From Thermoplasmata archaeon (lineage in GTDB: Archaea; Thermoplasmatota; Thermoplasmata; Sysuiplasmatales; Sysuiplasmataceae): a stretch of DNA of 64,000 nucleotides. The stretch's first letter is position 1. Each line of letters starts with the position of its first letter. Made by a program: the position numbers and the translations under genes. This document shows positions 42,056 through 51,363 of this stretch, piece after piece. The notes below the pieces were generated by a model. That model saw nothing but the letters and a program-made list of their open reading frames with translations. It ran no database searches and was not told where the DNA came from. The stretch covers positions 117,951 to 181,950 of the forward strand of contig JAJZXY010000001.1 of the NCBI GenBank assembly GCA_021806165.1, given 5' to 3'.

Positions 42056-45000
42056 TCAGACCTTCCTTCTCCTCACGAAGGCAACAGCTGCCGCCCCCGC
42101 CGCAGCACCGACCGCGGCCGATGCGGCCATCAGCCAGTATGTGAGCTGCGTTATCTCCCCCGGGCCCGGGCTGGTGGTCAGAGCTCCGGTGGAGAGGATT
42201 GTGAAGTGCACCACAGAAGACGATGAGTAGCCGTCGGCGCTAGTGACCGTGTAGTTGAGCTGGTAGACACCCCTTCCCAAACCCTTGATTAGCACTGATA
42301 CCGCCCCCGAGGTATTGAATGTGTAGTGCGTCCCTGGCCCCGTGATTGTCAGCACCTCCCCTGTGAGATAGTTTCCGGAATATGTCAGTCCGACTGTAAG
42401 ATTGCTGCTCCCGCTGATCACGGAGTAATCGGAGGGTGAGGTTATTGCAGCGCTGGGCACAGGCTGAGGCGTCCCGTATAGCCTCAGGAACGCAGTGGAT
42501 ACAACGCCGTTGAGGTTCATGGCGGTAAGCGTCACAAAAAGGGGTCCGTAGCCGAATGCGCTTGCATTGAAGGTGAAACTGTCCGTGCCAATAACACTGT
42601 AAGTGAGCTGGCCGATATCAATCGTCTCATATGCCAGGAATGCACCTTCGGCAGTGGTAAAATTGAGGGTCGTCCTGCCTGTGACGTATGAGCCGTCTGA
42701 AGGTGAAGTGAACGAGACTGTTGGCGGCGGATTCACCCCCTGCCCGATGACATGGAATGTGTAACGCACAGTGTATATGAATCCCAGTGAGTCCGAGAAA
42801 TAGACAGTTATCGTGTGGCTTCCGACAGCCAGCGCGGGAAGTGAAAACTGCCAGATGAATTCCTGCTGTCCTGCAGCTGGGAGGGGAACCGCGGACGCAA
42901 TGCCGTCGAGTGAGTATGAGAGGGATGTGATATTGTCCAGCGGCATTCCTGCAGCCAGGGCCGGGGTGCTTATATAGAAGGAGGCATCAGACCCCACGGT
43001 ACCGACGTAGTTTGTTGAAACAAGGCTGCCTCCCTCAGGCATCAGCGTCCGCACCTCCCCGAAGGCGGGCTGGACCAGCTCGAGCAGCGCACAGCTGTCA
43101 TTTGTGAGCGCAGGCAGAGTGGTTGTCACATTCGGCACAGCGGGGCTTCCTGCCTGGTAGCTGCCGTTGAACGCCTGGACGAGCAGAAGGCCGCCGGTTG
43201 CAGAGGCGTCCATTGTAACGACCGAGGTGATTTCCACCTGTGCAACCCCCGTCGCGTTCGTTTTCACGGCCGAGCCGTTGACAGGCTGCACATTGAAAGG
43301 TGCACTGCCGGTATTCATGAGCGCCAGGTCGACAGTTATCCCCTGAAGCGCCCTGCCTGTCCAGTCGGTAACCTTCACAGGCAGGGCGTAGCTAAGTGAA
43401 CCTTCGGCCCCGGGAGCTACGATGGTATTGAGCGCGCCCAGGCCAAGGTAGCCGGGCAGGGAGCCGTACTCGGACGCTATGGAGGAGGAGAAGCTGTTGG
43501 TCGACTGCATGTCATATCCGGGGGTGACGTTCAGGGCGGTCGTGGCGTTCAGGCCAAGGTATGATGCATTGACGTAGTAGTTGACCGGCACCGCCACGTT
43601 CCATGTTTCAACGAATGCTATACCCTCTGTGTTGGTGTAGGCCAGGGACCTGTACGGTGTGGCGTTCAGTGTGCCGCTGTAGTACTGGTTCGGGTAGGAG
43701 GGCGGAGACGAGAAATATGGTGCCCCCGGAGCCTGCGCCGTAACCATTGCATCATAGACAGGAAGAGGGGTTGAGGAACCAGGGGCGGTGTAGGTCACGC
43801 TCACCGCCACCGTGTTCGGCATCAGCGGCTCTATTGCGGGGTACTGGGGTGAGAGGTAACCGTTGAAAAAGTCGAAGCCGCCCATTAACGAAGCCGGTCC
43901 CAGTATGCTTATGTTCAGTGTGCCTGAAGTCAGGTTTGGCTGGAAGAACCACACTGTCTGGAAGCCTGTCCCCTGGAGGCTTGTACTGTATATCTCCAGG
44001 AAACCTGCCCCGCCCTCCGCGCTGAACTGGAACTCACCGTTTGTGGCAGTGGTTGTGTTCAGGTATTCGGCTGGACCGCTTCCCGGGTAATAGGTGAGAT
44101 TCAACGTGGCACCGGATAGCGGCGTGCCATTTTTTCCGGCGAGTGTAAAGTTGTAGGGGGCGCCGCCGGGCAGTTCGGATACGCTCTCATTTCCAAGCAG
44201 GACAGTATTTGCATTTGAGCTGCTGTTGGCGGCCAACAGTGCTCCAGCATCCACCGCCATGTTGTATGCATCCGGCACTCCCCAGCCCGAGAGCATACTC
44301 CATCCCGCAGACCACTCAGCCCATCCGGATGTCCAGTTCTGACCACCGGGCCATCCCCTGCCTGCGCCAGCCTCCCTGGTATCCCATGGATTGCTTCCGG
44401 AAGTAATCTGGCTGAACGGAGGGAGAGCCAGGTGGCCGTCGCTTCCCAGCCTGTACAGGAGAGGCTGCGCCATTCCCAGGTAGTATCCTGTCCTGTTTGT
44501 GCTGTTTCCCGCAGTTGAGTTCAGGTAGGCGTCGAGCAGGGCGAATTCGCCTGCAACCGTGGGCGCGGCGAAACTTGTTCCGCCCCACAGGAAGTTCCAC
44601 GCCCCGCCAAAGTAGACAGTCTGGTTGAAGTCAGCCTCGGCGGCAATGTCAGCCACCATCCTCCTGCCCGTATCAGGGACTGCAGGGCCATGCTGCCACC
44701 ACGGCTGGGAAAACCAGTAGCTCAGCCCTATCCCTCCAGAGGCAGTATCCTGCCGGCTGCCGCTGCCAGAGTACCAGTAGGTCTCCGCTGACGCAAGCGA
44801 TGCATTGGTGCCGTTGAGCGGATAGTCCGGGAACCATGTCGGAAGGGAAGCAGTCTCGGAGTAGCCGTACGGTGCCACGGTTTCGTTGACAACATACCCT
44901 CCCGATGGAAATGCAACGCCTGTGGCATTGGCGACCGTGGTCCTCACGCCTCCGACCGCTGTCACGTACGGCGATGATGACGGGAAATTGGGGGAGAGAA

Positions 45001-46342
45001 GACCTGAATAGGAATCAAAACCCCCTGCGTCGCCTGAAGCAGCAACAATCGTGGAACCCATGGATGTCAGCTCCATGAAATAGTTTTCAAGTGCCAGGCC
45101 GCTCTGCCATGAGGGGCCGTAGAGATTCCACCATGTATCCTCCCAGCCCCCCCAGCTGTTGGTTATTATGTTCGGGACGGGATTGAGAGTTGTAAGTTTT
45201 GCATATGCACTTACAAGCGAGGCGGTATCAAGACTCGGCCCGTAGACTGCATCCAGCCTTGCAGCCGGCGCCATGGTCGAAGAATACTCGAGATCAAGTG
45301 TAAACTCAAATGCAAGACTGTTCAGGAGCGTGGTGCCCCCGGGGTATGAGGCATTCCCGGCAGCCCCGCTGACAGGGTATGGTGTCAGCCTGTCAAGCAG
45401 CTGGCTTGAATTGTTGAATGCGAGCTGCGAATATGCTGCAAGGTCGGATGGATTGTATCCAGAAGCCATCACAACTGCAATAGTGGTCCCCTGCCCGTAG
45501 TCACCCAGATTGTAGAGGGGAGTGGCATTGTATGCCGCAGTCATGGTGGATGGGTTGAGGAACTGCGTGGCACCGTAGGTGAATGACGCATTGGTAAAGA
45601 GATAACCTGGAGCGGAAAAGTTCACTGCCCGCGCCATTGTCGAGTATGCGGCAGCGCTGCCCCCGGCAGCGTACGCTACATTTCCCCCGGCTACCAGGGG
45701 ACTGTGTATCAGCATGGGCCTGACCTTCAGTATGTTTGTGAGTCCGTTAACAGAAGCGACATTCTCTCCTATGGCTGCGGGAAGCGACAGGGGCTCCCTG
45801 TTGGCATATACGACAGTTCCGTTAGCCAGGCCGTAGTAGTCAATCGCTGTACCGAATGCCGCCTCAACCTGTGCCGCAGTGCCCTGAAATGCTATTGTCA
45901 TCCTGCTGCCTGTCTGGACTGGCGTAAGCCCCATCGAGATGAAATACGACATCGCCTCAGCATAGGTGGTCTGGCTGGGGCCGAACATTCTTTCAAACTG
46001 CTTAAGTGAAAGGTATTGCCTGTAATGGGGGTTGCCTGGTGTGGACTGCTGCTGGATAAGTGTCTCAAGCGACTGCCTGTTGTTAATATTGAAGCTCAAT
46101 GTGAAATAGACCGGCGACGAAGCAGGCATGGCACCAATATCCCGGGCTCCTGCGATCATGGGCAGCTCGGTTCCACCGCCCGTCACATGGGGACCGGCCA
46201 TGAGCTGGGATGGCGAAAGAGGGGCGGTTCCCGGTGCCGTATAACCGGAAGCAGCCGGATGCAGGGCTGACAGGAGCGTCAACAGCATCAGGATGGTGAG
46301 AGCGGAAGCGCATACCTTCCCAAGCGCTTCCTCATGCCTCAT
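42056..46342 (-). CDS. S53 (sedolisin/kumamolisin) peptidase with long C-terminal region and anchor
   Basis: 1,428 residues. Signal-like N-terminus, pro-kumamolisin activation domain (~65-200: PHYRQYLSLKQFERMFGPS), catalytic domain (~260-700) with Glu346 and Asp350 in EFTLDLEYSS, Asp438 in ASGDAGG, and nucleophile Ser590 in GGTSFAAPTVAG. About 700 residues of Ig-like and sequon-rich domains follow, then a final helix (LMAASAAVGAAAGAAAVAFV) and RRRKV. Family members are acid-active serine-carboxyl peptidases outside the cell, which suits an acidophile. A TATA-like GGCATATAGCC at ~46396-46406 precedes the ATG. No partner gene is obvious. Confidence 0.9.
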   Translation of the reverse strand: MRHEEALGKVCASALTILMLLTLLSALHPAASGYTAPGTAPLSPSQLMAGPHVTGGGTELPMIAGARDIGAMPASSPVYFTLSFNINNRQSLETLIQQQSTPGNPHYRQYLSLKQFERMFGPSQTTYAEAMSYFISMGLTPVQTGSRMTIAFQGTAAQVEAAFGTAIDYYGLANGTVVYANREPLSLPAAIGENVASVNGLTNILKVRPMLIHSPLVAGGNVAYAAGGSAAAYSTMARAVNFSAPGYLFTNASFTYGATQFLNPSTMTAAYNATPLYNLGDYGQGTTIAVVMASGYNPSDLAAYSQLAFNNSSQLLDRLTPYPVSGAAGNASYPGGTTLLNSLAFEFTLDLEYSSTMAPAARLDAVYGPSLDTASLVSAYAKLTTLNPVPNIITNSWGGWEDTWWNLYGPSWQSGLALENYFMELTSMGSTIVAASGDAGGFDSYSGLLSPNFPSSSPYVTAVGGVRTTVANATGVAFPSGGYVVNETVAPYGYSETASLPTWFPDYPLNGTNASLASAETYWYSGSGSRQDTASGGIGLSYWFSQPWWQHGPAVPDTGRRMVADIAAEADFNQTVYFGGAWNFLWGGTSFAAPTVAGEFALLDAYLNSTAGNSTNRTGYYLGMAQPLLYRLGSDGHLALPPFSQITSGSNPWDTREAGAGRGWPGGQNWTSGWAEWSAGWSMLSGWGVPDAYNMAVDAGALLAANSSSNANTVLLGNESVSELPGGAPYNFTLAGKNGTPLSGATLNLTYYPGSGPAEYLNTTTATNGEFQFSAEGGAGFLEIYSTSLQGTGFQTVWFFQPNLTSGTLNISILGPASLMGGFDFFNGYLSPQYPAIEPLMPNTVAVSVTYTAPGSSTPLPVYDAMVTAQAPGAPYFSSPPSYPNQYYSGTLNATPYRSLAYTNTEGIAFVETWNVAVPVNYYVNASYLGLNATTALNVTPGYDMQSTNSFSSSIASEYGSLPGYLGLGALNTIVAPGAEGSLSYALPVKVTDWTGRALQGITVDLALMNTGSAPFNVQPVNGSAVKTNATGVAQVEITSVVTMDASATGGLLLVQAFNGSYQAGSPAVPNVTTTLPALTNDSCALLELVQPAFGEVRTLMPEGGSLVSTNYVGTVGSDASFYISTPALAAGMPLDNITSLSYSLDGIASAVPLPAAGQQEFIWQFSLPALAVGSHTITVYFSDSLGFIYTVRYTFHVIGQGVNPPPTVSFTSPSDGSYVTGRTTLNFTTAEGAFLAYETIDIGQLTYSVIGTDSFTFNASAFGYGPLFVTLTAMNLNGVVSTAFLRLYGTPQPVPSAAITSPSDYSVISGSSNLTVGLTYSGNYLTGEVLTITGPGTHYTFNTSGAVSVLIKGLGRGVYQLNYTVTSADGYSSSSVVHFTILSTGALTTSPGPGEITQLTYWLMAASAAVGAAAGAAAVAFVRRRKV

Positions 46343-46490
46343 TCTCCTTGAACAGGGGAGTCCTCTGAACGACAGGCGCGATCTCTCCTTGAAGGGCTAT
46401 ATGCCCCGGTAAGAGGGCACTGCCTCTACATAAACAGTTGGAGTGGAAGGACAATCTGAATCGTATCCAGCCATCAGCAGGGAAGACCGA

Positions 46491-49454
46491 TCACCTGATT
46501 ACTTTGTCCACTTCCCTCATTATCAGATTGACTTCATTCTCACTTATTGCATTCGGATTTATCGATAGAATCATTATGGATTTCTTGACAGCCGCCGCAT
46601 CCCTGAGGTACTGAAGCATCTTGAGCACTGTTATGAATCCATTGTTGGTGATCAGGTATTCGAGACCGTCTATCAGTATGACGCTTCTTGACTTGCTGAG
46701 GTATTCGTTGCACTGGAGTGTGATCTTCTCAAGATCCTTTGGGCGGATCGCGTTGTCGCTTCCTATATTGGAAAGCCAGTATATCGAGGAACCGTCCGCC
46801 GGGAATTTCTGGCTGATTTTTTCTGGATACTGCCTTGTGAAGCACAGGCCCGCATATCCCATAGCCAGGCTGGCTGTGAATAGGTCGAGCGAACTCTGTG
46901 CAGTCTGCTCGAACACGGCATAGCTGTTGCCGGGCTCAATCACCCTGCCGTAGTCTTCCTTGCGAAGTCCGGTGAGAACCTGGGCCGATGCCTCGCCACC
47001 TGCAGAGGAAGGGGAATGATCTGCTTCCCTGGCATGGCCGTTTGCATGGTTTCCGCCGCCGTTGCCCAGAATCTGCGTCACTGTCATGCCCGTATCCTCC
47101 GCCCCTGCCTCCTCCTGTGCTGCCTGGCTGTGGCTTCCTCTCCCCTTCCTGCTCCTTATGTAGAGTGCTCCTATGACTATCTCAAGGGCGACAAGGGCCG
47201 CTATGATTATGATAAAGAACCATGTCCCGGAGGATATCCCCATGGGTCCGGCTGATACGGGCTCAAATGCTATGGTGAAACTTGAATTGTTGCCATTCAC
47301 GGTTATGTTCCTGTCCGCCCCTTTGAGGGCATAGCCTTCAATCTTCGACACCGAGAAGCTGTAGCTGCCGTTGGGCAGCAGGAATACTATGGCGCTGCCG
47401 GAGGTGCTGTTGGTTTCCCCGTCAACAGTTACAGACCAGGCTGTGTTAGACGGCAGTCCAGATTCGGTGAACGTGATCCTGTAGTAGATCAGTGTGAAGG
47501 TCAGGTTCACATAGACGCTCGAATTGTCGACCCTTACCTGTCCGTGGGAACCCATCGCCCTGTATCCTGCCTCAGCCAGGACAGTGTAGTAGTAGGTGCC
47601 GTTAGGCTCTTCGAAGAAGATGGAACCGTCTGTGGAGTTGTGCACAGTGCCGTTCAGCTCAACAGACCAGTTTGAAGAGGCCGGAAGCCCAAGTTCGCTG
47701 AATGATATGTTGTACTTAACCTGAGTAAAATCAACCTTCACCGCGGCACTTGCATTCCTGACAGTAATCGAACCGCCTGCTGGAGCAGGCATGTATCCGG
47801 CCACTGCCCCGATGCTGTAGTTGTATGTGCCGTTGGGTTCGCTGAATGTCACCGTGCCCAAAGTGGAATGGAGTGTGGAATAGCCCAGGCTGACAGACCA
47901 GTTGGTTCCCGCGGGGAGTCCCGACTCCGTGAAGCTGATGTTGAATTTGTAGGCTTTGAACCAGACCGATATGTTGATGTCAAGGCCCGCCACAGTGATG
48001 TTTCCTCCCGGCGAGGTGAGAAGCACATAACCTGGAACAGGCGAAATGACGTAGCTGTATGTTCCATTGGGGAGGCTGACCTGGATTGCGCTGGAAGTTG
48101 AGTTGTATGTTGCAGCGAATGTGCTGTTGTTGACAACCACCTCCCATTTCACGCCCGTCCCAAGGCCGCTTTCATTGAAGGCAAGTGTGTAGTTGATCTG
48201 CCTGAACGTCACAGGGATTGTGACGTTGGCCCCGCTCACGGTGACGGAAGAGCTCGAGTTGCCCACGGTGCTGTAACCTGATACAGGGTTGATCTTGTAG
48301 GTGTATGTTCCGTTGACAGACGAGAATGAAATATTCCGGCCCTGCGAAGCGTAGGTGCTGCCGTTGAAATCAACCGACCATATTGTATTCTGCTGCAGCC
48401 CCTTCTCTGAGAATTCCACTGTGTAGAGCTTTGCAAGGCTAATGTTTAGGTGCGAGGACACGCTTGAATTCACATCCACCACCTTTGTGAAATTGACATA
48501 ACCGGGCAGCGAAGCGATGACGGTGTAGTACGAGGGCTCAACAGAGACATTGAAGCCGCCTGAGGAGTTGACAACGACCTGCTGTCCGTTCAGTGTCACC
48601 CCTGCGCTGGCAGGGTGGACCTGGCCAGTCACCCATCCAAAGTCGGGATAGGTGAAATTGTATGCCGCGCCCCCTGAGCCTCCGACACTGAAGTTCAGAA
48701 CTATCGAATTGCTCGGTGTGAAGCTGGATGCATTGAGGTAATATTCCACAAACAATCCCTGGGTCCCAGTAAATGAAATTCTCGATGCATCGACCGAAAT
48801 GCTTACCATGTACATCTTCGCGCTTGCGTTGTACAGGTTTAAGGAACTGTTCTCTCCTCCGAACAGCCTGGAGAATGTTCCGGTGCTGTTGTAGGCGAAC
48901 GCCTCCATGCCAACATAGAGCTTGCCTGAATCGGGTGACCCGGCGGGGGATGTGACATTGACGCCCACGTTAAATGTCCAGTTGCCGGAGGCGATGGTTA
49001 TGGGCTGGCCCGAACTCTGTTGAAGGTAGGAAAGCCAGCCGAACGCATTTGAATCTGTAGGAACGGGAATGGATGAGTTGGCTGTCTGATTCGCACTCAG
49101 AGCTTTTCCAGGCTCAAAGAGTGTGAAACCACTGTATACTGGAGGAATCAGAGGGTCAAGCAGCGAAGTATTGCTGTAGGTTATTGTTGTCCCTTTCTTG
49201 GGGAGCGATGTCTGCGGGACAGAATTGCCCTCCCAGACTGCAGATGATGGGGGGAACTGGGCCGACGTGGATGTCAGGTACTCCGTGGCGCTAGTCTGCC
49301 CTATGGACTGCGTAGATGCATGTTGTTCGGCTCCTGTAGGTTTCTGGACAGTCCGGCTGGTCGCATGCCCGGGGGCGGTAAAAAACGCTGATGCTCCGCT
49401 AAGAAGCAGCAGTAAGACTATCGCTATCGAAAAAGCCGCTTTGCGTCCTCGCAT
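46491..49454 (-). CDS. Transmembrane protein: extracellular repeats plus cytoplasmic DUF835
   Basis: 987 residues from ATG 49454 (the ORF begins 49 codons earlier, but a TATA GCTTTATATCC at ~49482 gives a ~6-nt leader to this ATG). Signal peptide/anchor RKAAFSIAIVLLLLLSGA, a long sequon-rich extracellular part with a PEGA-like domain, then five ~77-residue tandem repeats (F-T-E-S-G-L-P...W-S-V...N-G-T-Y-x-Y), one membrane helix (~745-767, WFFIIIIAALVALEIVIGAL), a polar linker rich in Gly/His, and a C-terminal DUF835 domain (GLCFTRQYPEKI, SVILIDGLEYLITNNGFI). The FTESGLP repeat is common in Thermoplasmatales surface and thermopsin-like proteins. Looks like a receptor or adhesin linked to a cytoplasmic module. 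Confidence 0.78.
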   Translation of the reverse strand: MRGRKAAFSIAIVLLLLLSGASAFFTAPGHATSRTVQKPTGAEQHASTQSIGQTSATEYLTSTSAQFPPSSAVWEGNSVPQTSLPKKGTTITYSNTSLLDPLIPPVYSGFTLFEPGKALSANQTANSSIPVPTDSNAFGWLSYLQQSSGQPITIASGNWTFNVGVNVTSPAGSPDSGKLYVGMEAFAYNSTGTFSRLFGGENSSLNLYNASAKMYMVSISVDASRISFTGTQGLFVEYYLNASSFTPSNSIVLNFSVGGSGGAAYNFTYPDFGWVTGQVHPASAGVTLNGQQVVVNSSGGFNVSVEPSYYTVIASLPGYVNFTKVVDVNSSVSSHLNISLAKLYTVEFSEKGLQQNTIWSVDFNGSTYASQGRNISFSSVNGTYTYKINPVSGYSTVGNSSSSVTVSGANVTIPVTFRQINYTLAFNESGLGTGVKWEVVVNNSTFAATYNSTSSAIQVSLPNGTYSYVISPVPGYVLLTSPGGNITVAGLDINISVWFKAYKFNISFTESGLPAGTNWSVSLGYSTLHSTLGTVTFSEPNGTYNYSIGAVAGYMPAPAGGSITVRNASAAVKVDFTQVKYNISFSELGLPASSNWSVELNGTVHNSTDGSIFFEEPNGTYYYTVLAEAGYRAMGSHGQVRVDNSSVYVNLTFTLIYYRITFTESGLPSNTAWSVTVDGETNSTSGSAIVFLLPNGSYSFSVSKIEGYALKGADRNITVNGNNSSFTIAFEPVSAGPMGISSGTWFFIIIIAALVALEIVIGALYIRSRKGRGSHSQAAQEEAGAEDTGMTVTQILGNGGGNHANGHAREADHSPSSAGGEASAQVLTGLRKEDYGRVIEPGNSYAVFEQTAQSSLDLFTASLAMGYAGLCFTRQYPEKISQKFPADGSSIYWLSNIGSDNAIRPKDLEKITLQCNEYLSKSRSVILIDGLEYLITNNGFITVLKMLQYLRDAAAVKKSIMILSINPNAISENEVNLIMREVDKVIR
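47259..48428 (-). repeat. Five tandem ~77-residue FTESGLP-type protein repeats
   Basis: Within the preceding gene. Each repeat has the frame x-I-x-F-x-E-x-G-L-x...W-x-V...N-G-T/S-Y-x-Y/F-x-I...G-Y: FSEKGLQQNTIWSV, FNESGLGTGVKWEV, FTESGLPAGTNWSV, FSELGLPASSNWSV and FTESGLPSNTAWSV begin the five units in order. Confidence 0.85.
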
Positions 49455-49685
49455 CTTACAGGAAAATAAAATCCCCCAAAGGATATAAAGCGGTTTGTTC
49501 AGCTTATCGGGTTCGAAATCCCTTGCGATGCCCCTGCCTGACCAGTCTCGCACACCTGCATTGACAGCCACATCTCTCCTTTCTCCGTAATATCCAGTCA
49601 TTCAAGTCAGCCGCCGACAGCCGGAGGGCGACAGCTTAATCCATGAGGAGGGCTTAGGCACCACGGATCAGACTGGGGCATCAAT

Positions 49686-50183
49686 ATGGAAAGTGTACAG
49701 GATTACGGCGTCACACTGACAAGGGGCATCGAACCCTCACTCCACCCGTTTACGGAGTATTTCAGGGGCTTTGAATCGCTGCCTGTCATTCGCGGGCTCT
49801 TCGGAGAGAAGACCGAAAGCGTGCTCTCTGACCTCAAGGTGGAGTTCTTCTCAGCCAGGTGGGGGTACATGAGCACCAGCGACAGGGACGGGCATCTCCT
49901 CATCAGCACACACCATCTTGACCACTCCGACTTCAGGACAGTCTACCTGGATGTAGTTCACGAGCTCTGCCACGTCAAGCAGTTCCTTGACGGGAGGAAG
50001 CTGTATGACGACATGTTCGCATACGTGGACAGCCCGGTGGAGGTTGAGGCCTACCGCACCACTGTCGAAGAAGCTAGAAGGATTGGCATGACTGAGGACG
50101 AGATTGCCGAATACCTCCGTGTTGAGTGGAACACAGAGGAGGAGCACCTCAGGCTTCTCACCAACGTGGGTGTAAAGAAGTAG
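49686..50183 (+). CDS. Predicted zinc metallopeptidase-like protein
   Basis: 165 residues, soluble. The motif HELCHVKQF (HExxH with His92 and His96, Glu93 catalytic) is followed 22-25 residues later by acidic VEVEAY (Glu119/Glu121), consistent with a gluzincin-like ligand. Upstream FFSARWGYMSTSDRDGHLLIST forms the preceding strand. No named family recognised; size and pattern resemble small minimal metallopeptidases. ATG 49686, single gene between the divergent DUF835 receptor gene and the convergent VOC gene. Confidence 0.65.
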   Translation: MESVQDYGVTLTRGIEPSLHPFTEYFRGFESLPVIRGLFGEKTESVLSDLKVEFFSARWGYMSTSDRDGHLLISTHHLDHSDFRTVYLDVVHELCHVKQFLDGRKLYDDMFAYVDSPVEVEAYRTTVEEARRIGMTEDEIAEYLRVEWNTEEEHLRLLTNVGVKK

Positions 50184-50207
50184 GGCTTACCCGCTTCCCG
50201 GGCCATG

Positions 50208-50591
50208 TTAAAGGCGCAGCTGCCCGGCGGCATAAATGCTGATATCATTCCCGTCAGGATCGGCCAGACAGGCATGCCTCCAACCCCATTCCATCAGCCT
50301 GGGCATCTGCTTCAGTAAAGCCCCCTTCTTCTCCAGCAAGGAGCAGGTGGTGCCAAGGTCCGCAACTTCGAAGTACTGGCGAATTCCGCCGCGGCCTGCA
50401 TGAACACCGTCGCCTGCACTGTGCAGGGCGATTGTGGTATCCGAACCGGGGGACCGGAGCCTCGAATATCCATCACCCAGCTGCTCTATCAGCTCAAAGC
50501 CGAGTATGTCGCGGTAGAAATGCAGCGATGCTGCCATCCGGCGGGTGTATATCATGGCATGGTTGAATGCCAGGCGGTCGGGTTGAGCCAC
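50208..50591 (-). CDS. VOC family (glyoxalase-fold) protein
   Basis: 127 residues, one VOC module: FNHAMIYTRRMAASLHFYRDILGFELIEQL, then GIRQYFEVADLGTTCSLLEKKGA and ACLADPDGNDISIYAAG. The paired His and Glu ligands fit metal binding. GTG start 50591. Unrelated to the 7.8-kb VOC gene beyond the fold. Substrate unknown. Confidence 0.85.
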   Translation of the reverse strand: MAQPDRLAFNHAMIYTRRMAASLHFYRDILGFELIEQLGDGYSRLRSPGSDTTIALHSAGDGVHAGRGGIRQYFEVADLGTTCSLLEKKGALLKQMPRLMEWGWRHACLADPDGNDISIYAAGQLRL

Positions 50592-50703
50592 GTGTAGATG
50601 TCGCCAGATCGCTATATCTCACTTTGCGCCTGCATTTTCCGCTTGCGGGTGGGAGGCACAGCGAAATGAAAAATGGAACGTATGCGATGTGTGTCCGAAT
50701 CAG

Positions 50704-51354
50704 ATGATTAACATTCGAAGCTCTCTTCCAGAAGTGCCTGTGGAAACAGCCGCAGGGACGATTCCCTGCTACATGGCAGGAAGGGGCCGGCTCAACTTCA
50801 TCCTGCTCCACGGCCTCAACTCCTATTCGGGAACCTGGAAGAAGAACGTGGGAATGTTCGAGTCACTTGGAAGGGTCTGCGCTCCCACTCTCCCCAGGAC
50901 ACCAATGCTCCGGAATGGAGACTGGCGTGAACCACTGGATGCACTCACCTCCTCCGTGTCGGCGCTCATGGAAGCTGTGAATTTTACACCTGCCGTGATT
51001 GTGGGTAACAGCATGGGGGGCGCAATCGGCATGCGCCTGGCATCCACCAGGCCTGAAATGGTTTCCGCGCTTGTTCTGGTGGACAGCGCGATCGCTCAGC
51101 GGCGCAGCGGGGGCGGCGGGCAGGACGCAGATCCACCCATGCCCGGCACCAAGCTTGAACGCATGCCTGTGCTCATAGTCTGGGGGGAGGAGGACAGGGT
51201 GATACCGCTGTCCAGAGGACGGGAGCTGCATGCCATGCTTCATGGCTCAAGGATGGACGTAATTGCGGGCTGTGGTCACATCCCACATCTTGAGAAGCCG
51301 GACATATTCAATGCACTTGTCATGGAGTTTGTCAAAGACAGTCTTGTTGCCTGA
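50704..51354 (+). CDS. Alpha/beta hydrolase
   Basis: 216 residues from ATG 50704 (the GTG at 50689 is a possible alternative). Oxyanion-hole motif ILLHGLNSYSGTW, nucleophile elbow GNSMGGAIG (Ser), acid region VWGEEDRVIP, and catalytic His in GCGHIPHLEKP. Such hydrolases act on esters, epoxides or C-C bonds; the substrate cannot be inferred. The downstream MFS gene is convergent, not co-transcribed. Confidence 0.92.
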   Translation: MINIRSSLPEVPVETAAGTIPCYMAGRGRLNFILLHGLNSYSGTWKKNVGMFESLGRVCAPTLPRTPMLRNGDWREPLDALTSSVSALMEAVNFTPAVIVGNSMGGAIGMRLASTRPEMVSALVLVDSAIAQRRSGGGGQDADPPMPGTKLERMPVLIVWGEEDRVIPLSRGRELHAMLHGSRMDVIAGCGHIPHLEKPDIFNALVMEFVKDSLVA

Positions 51355-51363
51355 AGCCCGGTA

